Assembly: GCF_029894125.1 (NCBI RefSeq)
Contig: NZ_JARXYZ010000032.1
Coordinates: forward strand, 22,593-86,592
From: Kitasatospora sp. MAA19
GTDB taxonomy: Bacteria > Actinomycetota > Actinomycetes > Streptomycetales > Streptomycetaceae
Direction: 5' to 3'
DNA length: 64,000 nucleotides
The notes below the pieces were generated by a model. The model ran no database searches and was not told the DNA's origin. It saw nothing but the letters and a program-made list of their open reading frames with translations. The position numbers were made by a program, and so were the translations under genes. Position 1 is the stretch's first letter; each line of letters starts with the position of its first letter. Shown piece by piece: positions 23,079 to 31,273 of the stretch.

Positions 23079-24281
23079 GTGAAGCTGCGCGCCTACGCCG
23101 GAGTGCTCGCCGACGCCGTCGCCCACGTCGCCCGCGCCCTGCCCACCCGGGCCCCGGTGCCGGTCCTGGCCGGCATCCTGCTCACCACCGGCCCCGACGG
23201 GCTGAGCCTGGCCGCCTACGACTACGAGTCCGTCGCCACCTGCCGCCTGACCGCGGAGATCGCCGACGACGGCACCGTGCTGGTCCCCGGCCGCCTCCTC
23301 ACCGAGATCGCCAAGGCCCTGCCCAAGGGCGCCGAGGTGGACATCGAGCTGTCCGGCACCCGGCTGCTCGTCACCTCCGGCAGCGCCCGGTTCACGCTGC
23401 CGACCCTGCCGGTCGAGGAGTACCCGGCGCTTCCCCCGGTGCCGGACACCGTGCTGACCATCACCGCGGACGCCTTCGCCGACGCCGTCGGGCAGTGCGC
23501 GCCCGCCGCCGGCACCGACGACTCCCTGCCGGTGCTCACCGGCGTCCTGCTGACCCTGGAGGGCGAGAAGCTCACCCTGGCCGGCACCGACCGCTACCGC
23601 TTCGCCATGCGCGAGATCGCCGTCCAGCCCACCGGCACCGTGCCCGCCGAGCCCAAGCGCAGCGGCAAGAAGAAGGAGAAGAAGGACCAGGCCGACGACG
23701 CGGTGCTGTGCACCGCGCTGGTCCCCGCCAAGTGGCTCACCGACGCCTCGAAGGCCCTCGCGGGCGAGCACCAGCTGTCCATCGGCTGGCACGACGGCCA
23801 GCTGACCTTCACCGTCCCCGGCAGCCGCACGATCGGCACCCGCCTGCTGGAGGGCGACTTCCCGCGCTTCCGCGGCCTCATGCCCGACCCCGCCGACGCC
23901 GCGATGACCCTCACCATCCCCGTCGACGAGGCACTGGCCGCCATCAAGCGCGTCGCCCTGGTCGTCGACGACAAGCGCCCGATCCGCCTCACCCACGAAG
24001 ACGACCAGCTGCTCCTGGACGCCGGCGACGGCGACGACGCCCACGCCGCCGACCGCATCCCCTGCAACGCCACCGGCGCCCTCACCGAGGGCCGGGAGGG
24101 CTGCGACATCGCGTTCAAGCCCGCCTACCTGGTCACCGCCCTCCAGGCGCTCACCGCGCCCGAGGCCCGCCTGCACCTGACCCACCCGCACAAGCCCGCC
24201 CTGATCACCGGCTACTCCGGCGGCCCCACCGAGGACGGCTACGAGCACCTGCTGATGCCGATCCGCCTCAACGCCTCCTGA
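23079..24281 (+). CDS. dnaN: DNA polymerase III beta subunit (sliding clamp), element-borne
   Basis: 400 aa from GTG after GAAAGG. Three-domain clamp architecture is visible: domain 1 (VLADAVAHVARALPTRAPVPVLAGILLTTGPDGLSLAAYDYE), domain 2 starting at LTITADAFADAVGQCAPAAGTDDSLPVLTGVLLTLEGEKLTLAGTDRYRFAMREI, and domain 3 ending in HLLMPIRLN, the usual clamp C-terminus. A Lys-rich insertion (KRSGKKKEKKD, near residue 190) lies between strands of domain 2 and is unusual. Chromosomal DnaN is near 376 aa and lies by dnaA, whereas this one sits among transfer genes, so it is a second copy. It may recruit host polymerase to the element or support replication during transfer. Confidence 0.9.
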   Translation: MKLRAYAGVLADAVAHVARALPTRAPVPVLAGILLTTGPDGLSLAAYDYESVATCRLTAEIADDGTVLVPGRLLTEIAKALPKGAEVDIELSGTRLLVTSGSARFTLPTLPVEEYPALPPVPDTVLTITADAFADAVGQCAPAAGTDDSLPVLTGVLLTLEGEKLTLAGTDRYRFAMREIAVQPTGTVPAEPKRSGKKKEKKDQADDAVLCTALVPAKWLTDASKALAGEHQLSIGWHDGQLTFTVPGSRTIGTRLLEGDFPRFRGLMPDPADAAMTLTIPVDEALAAIKRVALVVDDKRPIRLTHEDDQLLLDAGDGDDAHAADRIPCNATGALTEGREGCDIAFKPAYLVTALQALTAPEARLHLTHPHKPALITGYSGGPTEDGYEHLLMPIRLNAS

Positions 24282-24294
24282 CCAACCGCCGCCC

Positions 24295-24342
24295 CGGCCG
24301 GTCCGCCCCGCGCCCCGTACCGGGCCCGGGGCGGACCGGCCG
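24295..24342 (+). terminator. Strong hairpin after dnaN
   Basis: cggccggtccgcccc (24295-24309) pairs perfectly with 24328-24342, 18-nt loop, immediately behind the dnaN stop. Confidence 0.65.
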
Positions 24343-24385
24343 CCCGCTGCCACCCGCACCGCCTGCCTGCCGAGGAGCCCGCACC

Positions 24386-25144
24386 ATGTACCAGCAGCCC
24401 ACCCCCGACCAGCCCGAGCAGGACGAGCGGCCGGACATGATCTGGCACCGCCCCCAGCCACACCGCCGGCCGCGCCAGGTCCTGCCCGGCCGCTACGCCG
24501 ACCTCACCGACGCCCAGGCGCTCCTCGCCGCTCTCGGCGCCCTGGCCGTCCTCGTCATCCTCGCCCTCGCCGTCGGCCCCTACGTCCTCGCCGCAGGACG
24601 CTGGCTGCTCGACCCGGCCAACGTTGCCCACCCGGCCGCCGAGGTCTGGCACACCGTCAACGACCCGATCCGCCGCAGCCTCACCGAACGCGGCGCCGGC
24701 CTTCCCGCCGGGCCCGCCACCCTCTACGGCGCCTGGTCCGTGGTCGGCCTGCTCATCCTGTGGCGGGCACTGCGCCGCGGGGCGATCGTCGGCGTGCAGC
24801 TCGGCGCGCTCGTGTTCGGCGCGCTGACCGCCGCCCTGGTCTGGGACGGCACCCCGGGCACCGGACGCCCGGTCGCCGCCGGCCTGGCCGTGCTGCTCTG
24901 GTCCGGCCTGGCGGCGCTCGCCCTCACCGGGTCCTGGATCACCACCCACACCACCGTCATCAACGAGGTCAAGCCGCCCACCCCGGCGGCGCCGGTGGTC
25001 ATCCCCGCCCCCGAGCCCACCCCCGTCACGGTCGAGGTGACCGTGCCCGAGCCGCGCATCGAGGGCGTCGTGGTCGACGTCCAGCGCCTGGTCGTCGACC
25101 GCGACGGCCACCGCATCAACCCCACCGACGAGTCCGGGCGCTGA
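24386..25144 (+). CDS. Membrane protein with three to four helices and soluble tail
   Basis: 252 aa, ATG after GAGGAGC. The polar N-terminus (50 residues) precedes hydrophobic segments LLAALGALAVLVILALAVGPYVLAAG, LYGAWSVVGLLILWRAL, AIVGVQLGALVFGALTAALVW and GLAVLLWSGLAALALTGSWI, then a Pro/Val-rich cytoplasmic or external tail (PVVIPAPEPTPVTVEVTVPEPRIEGVVVDVQRLVVD). Likely part of the transfer or entry apparatus; family not recognised. Confidence 0.68.
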   Translation: MYQQPTPDQPEQDERPDMIWHRPQPHRRPRQVLPGRYADLTDAQALLAALGALAVLVILALAVGPYVLAAGRWLLDPANVAHPAAEVWHTVNDPIRRSLTERGAGLPAGPATLYGAWSVVGLLILWRALRRGAIVGVQLGALVFGALTAALVWDGTPGTGRPVAAGLAVLLWSGLAALALTGSWITTHTTVINEVKPPTPAAPVVIPAPEPTPVTVEVTVPEPRIEGVVVDVQRLVVDRDGHRINPTDESGR

Positions 25145-25266
25145 CGCTGCCCGCCGGTCCGCACCGGGCCCCGGCCACCCAGGCCGGGCGCACCCCGGCG
25201 AAGCGGCCCGGCGAGCGGCGCGGCCACCCGGCCGAATCCCGCCACCACCCCGCACCGGAGGAACCC

Positions 25267-25683
25267 GTGACCGGCCAGCTGCTCCGCCTCCTGCCCGCCC
25301 GCCTGCTGCGCGCCCTGGGCTACCACGACGCCCATCTCGACCCGGCCGAGCTCGACAGCACGCTCGAGGCCGCCCACACCGAGGCCTGGGCGGTCCAGCC
25401 CGCCGACCTCCGCAAGGCCCTCCCGAACCTGATCCAGCCCATCCACTTCCAGCCCGGCCTGGTCGACCTGTACCGCGACCAGGCGCACACCACCGCCTAC
25501 CTCAACACCCTCGCCGCCGCCGCCGAGACCAACCTCGACCTCACCGCCCCCGACCAGCGGGCCCTGTACGCGGGCCTGCTGGCCGCGGCCCGCGCGGCGG
25601 AGGACTTCGAGCGCCAGGTCGCCGCCGTCGCCGCCCGCTCCCTGCCCGCCAGCCCGGCCCCCGCCGAGCTCCAGCACAGCTGA
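25267..25683 (+). CDS. Small helical hypothetical protein
   Basis: 138 aa from GTG after GGAGGAAC. Almost wholly helical (LLRLLPARLLRALGYHDAHLDPAELDSTLEAAHTEAWAVQPADLRKALPNLIQP...). No membrane segment, no catalytic motif seen. Preceded and followed by GC-rich intergenic segments of one sequence family (about 25200-25245 and 25735-25795). Confidence 0.6.
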   Translation: MTGQLLRLLPARLLRALGYHDAHLDPAELDSTLEAAHTEAWAVQPADLRKALPNLIQPIHFQPGLVDLYRDQAHTTAYLNTLAAAAETNLDLTAPDQRALYAGLLAAARAAEDFERQVAAVAARSLPASPAPAELQHS

Positions 25684-25818
25684 CCCACCCGGGCACTGCC
25701 GCTGCTCACCGGTCCGCACACCGCCTCCCGGCACCCAGCCGGGCGGCGAGGCGCGGCCCGGTGGGCGGCGCGGCCACCCGGCCCGCATCGCCCACCGACG
25801 GGACCAAGGAGTCCAACC

Positions 25819-26196
25819 GTGCAGTCCTGCGTCTTCTGCGCCATCGCCGCCGGCCAGGCCGCGGCCGACATCGTCCGGCGGTGGCCGGACGCGGTCGCGA
25901 TCCGGCCCCGAAGCGGCGGCGTCCACCCCGGCCACCTGCTCGTGATCCCGCGTCAGCACGTGGCCGACGCCGGGACCGACCCGGACGTCACCGCCGCCGT
26001 GATGCACCGGGCCGCCGAGCTGATGGCCGAGCACCCGGCCGCGAACCTCATCACCAGCAAGGGCAGCGCGGCCACCCAGACCGTCTCCCACCTGCACGTC
26101 CACGTGGTGCCCAGGGAGGCCGGCGACGACCTGCCGCTGCCCTGGACCCCCCAGCACGCCGCCCGCGCCGCCGCGCAGAACGGAGCCAGCAAGTGA
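25819..26196 (+). CDS. HIT-family nucleotide hydrolase/transferase
   Basis: 125 aa from GTG. Begins with the zinc-type CVFCAI motif and carries the catalytic histidine triad HLHVHV (about residues 92-97), with GHLLVIPRQHVA before it; all hallmarks of HIT proteins (nucleoside-phosphoramidate or dinucleoside-polyphosphate hydrolases). Its stop overlaps the GTG of the next gene (GTGA, 26193-26196), tying it to a deoxyribosyltransferase-like enzyme, so a joint nucleotide-processing role is likely. Confidence 0.88.
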   Translation: MQSCVFCAIAAGQAAADIVRRWPDAVAIRPRSGGVHPGHLLVIPRQHVADAGTDPDVTAAVMHRAAELMAEHPAANLITSKGSAATQTVSHLHVHVVPREAGDDLPLPWTPQHAARAAAQNGASK

Positions 26197-27044
26197 CCAG
26201 CATCAACGTCGTCATGGCCCGCGAGCCGATCCCCGCCGGACCCTCGGTGTTCCTGGCCGGCCCAACCCCGGACAAGGCCGCCCCCGTGCCGTCCTGGCGC
26301 CCGGCCGCCGTCGCCGCCCTGGCCGAGCAGTGGACCGGCGAGCAGCCGCTCACTGTGCTGAGCCCCGAATCCCGCAACGGCACCCGGGCCGACCGCTACA
26401 AGGACCAGGTCGACTGGGAGACCGCCGCCCGCGCGGCGGCCGACGCGATCCTGTTCTGGATCCCCCGCGACATGATCACGTTGCCCGGCATGACGACGAA
26501 CGTCGAGTTCGGCCTGGACGTCACCAGCGGCCGCGCGGTGCTCGGCGCACCCCCGGACTGCCCCAACCCCGAGCGCAACCGCTACCTGATCTACATCGCC
26601 CGCCGCCACGGCACCCCGGTCCGCGACACCCTCCCCGAGGCCGCGGCCGCCGCCCTCGCCCTGGTCCACGCAGGGCTCCAGAGCAGGACCCTGTCCCCGC
26701 AGGAGCAGCTGGCGCTGGCCGTGGAGTTCCGCGTGCCGATCCCCCAGGGCCCGGTCGGCGGGTACGGCGAGGTCGTCGTGCGCCGCGACGAGACCGGCGA
26801 CGGCTGGGCGGTGACAGACGGCGCCCTGGTCGGCCTGGCGGCCTGGACCGAGACCGACGGCTGGCAACCCGTCAGGGACATCGGCCGCGCCGCCGCCTAC
26901 CGGCACACCCGGGAGGAGGCCTTGGACCTGGCCCACCGGGTCGCCGAGATCGAGGCCGCCAACCATCAGACGCTGCTCGACGTGATCGCCGACCCGCTCG
27001 GCCACGCCATCCGCACCCGGCAGAACGAGTCCGGACGCTGCTGA
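26193..27044 (+). CDS. Nucleoside 2-deoxyribosyltransferase-like protein
   Basis: 283 aa, translationally coupled to the HIT gene. The first 150 residues follow the pattern of the second nucleoside 2-deoxyribosyltransferase family: VFLAGPTP, VLSPESRNG, YKDQVDWETAARAAADAILFWIPRD, and GMTTNVEFGLDVTSGRAVLGAPPD with an invariant-looking Glu. The C-terminal 130 residues (from about LSPQEQLALAVEFRVPIP) are an extra domain I do not recognise. Enzymes of this fold swap or cleave nucleobases on deoxyribose; in accessory elements related folds also act in nucleotide signalling or defence. Confidence 0.75.
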   Translation: MTSINVVMAREPIPAGPSVFLAGPTPDKAAPVPSWRPAAVAALAEQWTGEQPLTVLSPESRNGTRADRYKDQVDWETAARAAADAILFWIPRDMITLPGMTTNVEFGLDVTSGRAVLGAPPDCPNPERNRYLIYIARRHGTPVRDTLPEAAAAALALVHAGLQSRTLSPQEQLALAVEFRVPIPQGPVGGYGEVVVRRDETGDGWAVTDGALVGLAAWTETDGWQPVRDIGRAAAYRHTREEALDLAHRVAEIEAANHQTLLDVIADPLGHAIRTRQNESGRC

Positions 27045-27130
27045 CGCCCACCATCACGCCCCACCTGCTGAGCCCGTCCCCGGGACGGCGGGCGGGGCGC
27101 CATCTGCCTGCCCACGAAGAGAGGGAACCC

Positions 27131-27256
27131 GTGCTCGCCACGTTCGCAGCCGTCTTCATCACCCTTTACGCCGGCCACCAGGTCGGCGACCACTGGGTTA
27201 ACGCGGCACCCGCCGTGTCCAGCCACTCCCGCGTCCCGGTGGAGGTGGCCCGATGA
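27131..27256 (+). pseudogene. N-terminal fragment of a DUF3307-like membrane protein
   Basis: 41 codons from GTG after GAGAGGGAA. The stretch LATFAAVFITLYAGHQVGDHWV corresponds to the N-terminus of the intact protein at 27642 (LATFGAVWGVLAVGHNLADHVF), including the GHxxxDH signature, then diverges and stops at an ATGA junction. Probably a truncated relative, though its start and coupling are intact so it may still be translated. Confidence 0.5.
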
Positions 27257-27645
27257 AGCACCTCAACATCGAGCGCCTCGCGCTGCTGGGCGCGCTGATC
27301 GGCCTCTTCGGCGAGCTGCACCCTGCGCTCGATCAGTGGGCCCAGAACTCGAATGACGCCTCCTGTAAGGGCCTGTACGGGGACCACCTGGTCTACCGCG
27401 ACGGCACGCCCGTCGGGCAGGAGACCGAGGACCGCACCGGCGAGCCAACCATGACCGCCACCGAACTCGGCCGCCTCAGCGTCGCCCGGCACGTCGCTTC
27501 TCTGGGGGCGGCGCGGGTTGAGCGGCCGGGCAAGCTGATGACCGCCCAGCTCAGCGACGTGCCGCACTGGGTAGTGAGTGCGCGACAGGTGTCGCGCACC
27601 GTTCCCGCCATCGCCTGTGTCGCGCAGATGGGGGCGGCTCGATGA
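27253..27645 (+). CDS. Hypothetical, possible mosaic of DUF3307-like remnants
   Basis: 130 aa, ATG overlaps the preceding stop (ATGA) and its stop overlaps the next ATG. The segment LDQWAQNSNDASCKGLYGDHLVYRDGTPVG resembles what normally follows GHxxxDH in such membrane proteins (compare HVFGQSDHQAANKG in the next gene), but the membrane segments that should follow are missing. The C-terminal half is unremarkable. It may be the other half of a broken gene, now coupled in an operon. Confidence 0.45.
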   Translation: MKHLNIERLALLGALIGLFGELHPALDQWAQNSNDASCKGLYGDHLVYRDGTPVGQETEDRTGEPTMTATELGRLSVARHVASLGAARVERPGKLMTAQLSDVPHWVVSARQVSRTVPAIACVAQMGAAR

Positions 27646-28118
27646 TGAGCATCGACCAGGCCGCGACCCTCGCGACGTTCGGTGCGGTCTGGGGGGTGCT
27701 CGCTGTCGGTCACAACCTCGCGGACCACGTCTTCGGCCAGAGCGACCACCAGGCCGCGAACAAAGGAGCCCCGAGCGCGGAGGACGTGGCTGCCGGGGCG
27801 AGCCCGCGGCGGGGCTGGGCCGCCTGCCTGGCCCACGTCGGCCAGTACCACCTGGTCATGGCCGCGCTCCTCGCGCTGGTGTGGCTGTTCATCCCGCTGC
27901 CACTGACTGTGACCGGGCTGGCCGCTGGGTTCGTGTGGTCGGCGGCCACCCACGCCGTGCTGGACCGGCGATGGCCGGTGCGCTGGCTGCTTCAGCGCAC
28001 CGGCTCGCCGGCGTTCGCCGATCTCCGGTCAGCCGGGCTCAATGGGCTGTATTTGGCTGATCAGGCTCTTCATGCCGGGGCATTGCTGATCTCCGCGCTC
28101 CTGATCACCCGGCTGTGA
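27642..28118 (+). CDS. DUF3307-like membrane protein, last gene of the operon
   Basis: 158 aa; ATG 27642 in an ATGA overlap. Hydrophobic segments: ATLATFGAVWGVLAVGHNLADHVFG, LVMAALLALVWLFIPL, LTVTGLAAGFVWSAATHAVLDR and HAGALLISALLI. His/Asp-rich membrane-edge motifs (GHNLADH, QSDHQA, THAVLDRR) are typical of this integral membrane family found in actinobacteria and phages; function unknown. The rightward operon appears to end here, facing the leftward gene at 28145. Confidence 0.62.
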   Translation: MMSIDQAATLATFGAVWGVLAVGHNLADHVFGQSDHQAANKGAPSAEDVAAGASPRRGWAACLAHVGQYHLVMAALLALVWLFIPLPLTVTGLAAGFVWSAATHAVLDRRWPVRWLLQRTGSPAFADLRSAGLNGLYLADQALHAGALLISALLITRL

Positions 28119-28144
28119 GGTCCCCGGGCGAATCCGCTGAGGTG

Positions 28145-28645
28145 TCAGCCCTCCGCGCTCTCTGGCGTGAACGCGTAGGTGCGGACCGGGTCGAGGTGCA
28201 GTTCGTAGGGCCCGAAGCAGTCCGCGGCAAGTGTGGCGACCCGGGCTCCGCAGGGACAGGCCCGGTTGGGACCCTCGGTTCCGTTCGGCCCACAGCATCC
28301 GGTGCTGTTCTCCCAGTCCGGGAGGGGCTGCAACGCCGGCGCGTCATCGGGGTGGATCACGATCGTGTTGCGGACCCCGGCCGACGCAACGAAGCCCTCC
28401 TCGGTGGCCATGAGAGTCCCGCGAGGCTGCGACGGCACGGGGTTCTCCTGGTCCTCCTGCACGACGAAGGGGGCTCCCCAGGGCTCTGTTTCCACCGCGT
28501 AGCAGCCCTGCGGAACGGTCGGCGGGGCCTGCCGTGCTCCCTTTGGCCGCGCGTCTTCGAGCCCCGGAACGGCGGGAACGGCGGGCAAGGCCGTCAGATC
28601 CGGGGTGAGCGTCGTGCCGCACTTGGAGCAGTAGAAGACCGTCAT
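28145..28645 (-). CDS. Zinc-ribbon hypothetical protein of Streptomyces
   Basis: 166 aa from ATG 28645. Starts FYCSKCGTTLTPDL, a zinc ribbon half-site, and near the end has CCGPNGTEGPNRACPCGARVATLAADC, giving further Cys pairs. The middle (EPWGAPFVVQED..., RNTIVIHPDDAPAL) has a beta-rich look. This arrangement is familiar from uncharacterised streptomycete proteins, but no function is known to me. It lies between the transfer operon and a recombination-scarred zone. Confidence 0.65.
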   Translation of the reverse strand: MTVFYCSKCGTTLTPDLTALPAVPAVPGLEDARPKGARQAPPTVPQGCYAVETEPWGAPFVVQEDQENPVPSQPRGTLMATEEGFVASAGVRNTIVIHPDDAPALQPLPDWENSTGCCGPNGTEGPNRACPCGARVATLAADCFGPYELHLDPVRTYAFTPESAEG

Positions 28646-28732
28646 GGGTCCGTTGTAGCCGCAGGCCCTCTCGTTCTGCACCTCACTTATGTCCAGCTCT
28701 CACCGGCATGGGGCGAGGCGGCGACGACTCGG

Positions 28733-28942
28733 TCAGCGGTTCAACTGAGCCATCAACTCCCGGTTCGCGGCGCGCGCGGCGGCGAGGTCCTCGTCGCGTT
28801 CGGCGACTTCGAACCGGAGGTCGAGGATCTGCTGCTCCAGCTCGCCGATCCGGCGGGTGAGCGTTTCGACGTCGGCGGGGGCACCCAGGCCGGACGCTTC
28901 CCACAGAGCTGCCAACCGCCAGCTGATCAGTCGGCTCAACAC
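28733..28942 (-). pseudogene. C-terminal remnant of a DUF6262 (TnpC-like) gene
   Basis: 69 codons. WEASGLGAPADVETLTRRIGELEQQILDLRFEVAERDEDLAAARAANRELMAQLN aligns with the C-terminal third of the intact DUF6262 protein at 46047 (WRESGLGAPANVDELQRTITRLEQ...AARSANRDLTRALN). The N-terminal HTH part is absent; the frame instead begins at a GTG overlapping the end of the next gene. A leftover of a Tn554-like element once next to the duplicated cassette. Confidence 0.65.
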
Positions 28943-29463
28943 GAGCCACTGACCTCGGATGCGGGGGCGGTGGGACAGTGCTCACTTCCCACCGCCCCCG
29001 CAGCGACGAGTTGGAACGCCTGCACGCCATCCATGGGGGTGCCATCGAGGTGCAGCCCGAATGCCGCCGCGAGAACGGTGGGGAGATCTGCCTCGGGGAC
29101 AGCGACGCGCAGCTCCGCGAGGACGTTGGGAAAATCGGCGTCGTCGATGGAGCCCAGATACTCCCGACGCAAGCCGTGGATGACCTCCACCAGCTCGGGC
29201 CTCAGCCGCATCCAGGCGCGGGACGTCCGGATCTCATCCGCGACCTGGTCCATGAACCAGCGCATGACCTCGTACGGGATGTCCATGTGCCGTCCCTGGG
29301 GATCGAAGCACACCGTCGGCTCGCGCGCCGGGTCTTCGTCGGGGATGACTGCGGTCACCACGGCCCGTTGCTCCCGGACGAGGTCCAGTTCCAGGTACCA
29401 GGCGTCGTCGGGTACGGAGTACATCGCGGTGATCGCGTAGTCACGACTGGGATGGGTGACCAT
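28936..29463 (-). CDS. Unknown protein, cassette gene B, copy 1
   Basis: 175 aa. About 90% identical by eye to the product of 38587-39096. Content: a beta-rich start (ITAMYSVPDDAWYLELDLVREQRAVVTAVIPDEDP), a helical middle (IPYEVMRWFMDQVADEIRTSRAWMRLRPELVEVIHGLRREYLGS) and a final PTVLAAAFGLHLDGTPM segment. No family recognised. Starts 5 bp after gene A stops, as in the other copy, so A and B form a conserved unit. The 3' end contains a strong hairpin (28961-28975 with 28987-29001). Confidence 0.65.
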   Translation of the reverse strand: MVTHPSRDYAITAMYSVPDDAWYLELDLVREQRAVVTAVIPDEDPAREPTVCFDPQGRHMDIPYEVMRWFMDQVADEIRTSRAWMRLRPELVEVIHGLRREYLGSIDDADFPNVLAELRVAVPEADLPTVLAAAFGLHLDGTPMDGVQAFQLVAAGAVGSEHCPTAPASEVSGSC

Positions 29464-30131
29464 CGTCCTCAGACCTTCGGGTCGATCGGTGGTGCGGTGT
29501 GGACCTCGGCTTCCGGGGCCAGCCGCAGGCCTGCCATGGCGAGGAACGCGGCGAGTTCGATCCAGCCGCCGTTGGTTCCGTCGTCCCAGTTGGTCCAGAG
29601 GCGCGACTCCTCGCCGTCCCAGGTGTCGACGTCCTCGTGCAGGTGGGCCTCGACAGTTCCCAGATGCTGGTCGTGGGCGATGAGGAGGTCGTCCACGAGG
29701 CCGAGCAGGCGGATGCTTCCGCTGGGGAACTGGAGCGTGAGGCCGGCCGCGAAGTCGACACGGCCGTCGTTGTAGTCGATCTGCCGAACCGATCGGATCG
29801 TCTGTCCGACGAACCGGGTCACCGGAACATCCGGCGAATCGTCGATCACGGAGACGCTGCCGTACTCCTCCATCGAGTACGGTCCGTGCGGCTGGTCGGC
29901 TCGCAGAGACACGCCTGTTGAAGGCGTGTGGAACAGGACCGGGCCCAGCCCCTCCAGGTGAAGCCACAGGTGCAGCAGCGACGGATCGTCGTCCGCGTAG
30001 TGATGCCAAGCCGTGGTCACCTTCAGCAGTCGCCTCCCGATCAGGTCGGCGGCAATCAGCTCCTCATCGTTGATCACCCGCCGATGCTCGCACGGCCCCA
30101 CCGCCAGGACACCCGAATTTCAGACGGGCCA
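28962..30131 (-). repeat. Duplicated two-gene cassette, copy 1 (shorter)
   Basis: Near-identical to about 38600-39897 in the same orientation. Homology covers gene B, gene A and about 30 bp beyond gene A (gacacccgaattt...gggccac). Copy 1 lacks 135 bp inside gene A. Confidence 0.8.
29469..30101 (-). CDS. Unknown protein, cassette gene A, copy 1 (internal 45-aa deletion)
   Basis: 210 aa from GTG (an inner GTG at VINDEEL is also possible). Beta-rich throughout (LLKVTTAWHHYADDDPSLLHLWLHLEGLGPVLFHTPSTGV, VGQTIRSVRQIDYNDGRVDFAAGLTLQFPSGSIRLLGLVDDLLIA). Compared with copy 2 it lacks 45 residues between HLHEDV and DTWDGEE. The deletion endpoints share EDV (DNA gtcctcg/atcctcg), so it looks like a slip between short repeats that kept the frame. 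Family not recognised; may be an accessory or defence cargo pair. Confidence 0.62.
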   Translation of the reverse strand: MGPCEHRRVINDEELIAADLIGRRLLKVTTAWHHYADDDPSLLHLWLHLEGLGPVLFHTPSTGVSLRADQPHGPYSMEEYGSVSVIDDSPDVPVTRFVGQTIRSVRQIDYNDGRVDFAAGLTLQFPSGSIRLLGLVDDLLIAHDQHLGTVEAHLHEDVDTWDGEESRLWTNWDDGTNGGWIELAAFLAMAGLRLAPEAEVHTAPPIDPKV

Positions 30132-30265
30132 CCCTCGCCTGGTTCGGCCCCCAGACACGGCCAACGATCACGGACGAGTGAAGCCAGCCGGTATCCCTTG
30201 CGCCACACCTGCTGCACTGCCTACCTTGCTTGGTCATAGCCACTGAGCTGCGAGGACCCAACTAG

Positions 30266-30451
30266 GGGTCCGCCTCAGGATCGGCGACCACCCGAGAACT
30301 GCCCGAATGCCTCGCCCGGAATGCGACGCGCCCGGCGCAGCAGCGGGTGCCGGAGGACACGGTCCGCTGGCAGCACCGCATGGCCCGCTCCGCCCGCGAG
30401 CTGCTCCCCCGCGAAGGCTGGGACGAGATCCGCCACCTGCGCACGGCCTGA
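30266..30451 (+). pseudogene. C-terminal remnant of a P-loop kinase-like gene
   Basis: Open frame without a sensible start. It reads RELPECLARNATRPAQQRVPEDTVRWQHRMARSARELLPREGWDEIRHL then stop, the kind of C-terminus (RNxxRPxxxRVPxxxxxxxHRM) seen in zeta-toxin/polynucleotide-kinase-like ATPases of phages and plasmids. The P-loop half is missing, presumably removed when the cassette at 29-30.1 kb arrived. Confidence 0.45.
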
Positions 30452-30570
30452 CCGGACCACCACGCTGCCCACCACCACGCCCCGCCCACCGGCCAGCCAG
30501 GCCCGGGCGGCGGGGCGCCGTGGTGAGCGGCGCGGCCGCCCGGCCGACCCCTACTCCACCGGAGAGCCCG

Positions 30571-31242
30571 TTGCCGTACGTACCCGACATCCCGGACGTG
30601 TTCCCGCCGACCGTCACGATCTGCGGAAGCACCCGCTTCTGGGAGGCCATGGCCGAAGCCGCGTTCCACGAGACTGCCGCCGGCCGGATGGTCCTCGCCC
30701 CGGCCGTCAACATGCGCGACCACCACCCGCTCTGGGCCGACCCGGCGGCCGCCGCCACCCTCAAGGCCGGACTCGACGCCCTGCACCTGGCGAAGATCAA
30801 CTGTGCCGACGAGGTCCTGGTCGTCACCGACTCGAACCTTTACCTCGGCGAGTCCACCCGACGCGAGGTGCTGTTCGCCGAGGCCCTCGAGGTGCCCGTC
30901 CGGTATTGGATCGCAGGCCTCGGCCGGGCCGGGACCACCACGCTCGGCGCCACCGCCGCCCGCGAGCGAGCCGACCGGGGGTGGAAGGCCGCCTTCGACC
31001 AGTTGACCGCCGCCAGTCCGGCCGGGCCCGACCGCGACGACCTCATCGCCCTGGCCGCCGTCGATCTCGCCGTCGCCGAACACGGCTTCCATGCCACCGC
31101 CGACGACGCCATGACTGCGGCCCGCACCCACCTCGGCACCAACCTGCAGCCGAGTGACCGGCTCGCGGCCGCGCTGGCCACCCGCACCTCCGGAACCTCC
31201 ACCACCGACTTCCTCACCACCGCACGCCGCCCCACGCCCTGA
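30571..31242 (+). CDS. Nucleoside 2-deoxyribosyltransferase/DUF4406-like protein
   Basis: 223 aa from TTG with a weak GGAGAG site. The first 130 residues show VTICGSTRFWEAMAEAAF, VLAPAVNMRDHHPLW, LDALHLAKINCADEVLVVTDSNLYLGESTRREVLFAEALEVPVRYW: the fold pattern of small Rossmann-like nucleoside-processing proteins common in phages and plasmids, with ADEVLVV plus GES as the catalytic-loop region. The C-terminal part is variable. A second enzyme of this kind is at 26193. Leader resembles that of the operon genes, so it was probably part of the same operon before the 28-30 kb insertion. Confidence 0.68.
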   Translation: MPYVPDIPDVFPPTVTICGSTRFWEAMAEAAFHETAAGRMVLAPAVNMRDHHPLWADPAAAATLKAGLDALHLAKINCADEVLVVTDSNLYLGESTRREVLFAEALEVPVRYWIAGLGRAGTTTLGATAARERADRGWKAAFDQLTAASPAGPDRDDLIALAAVDLAVAEHGFHATADDAMTAARTHLGTNLQPSDRLAAALATRTSGTSTTDFLTTARRPTP

Positions 31243-31273
31243 CCGCCCGCCGCCAACCGAGGAGGAAACCCCG

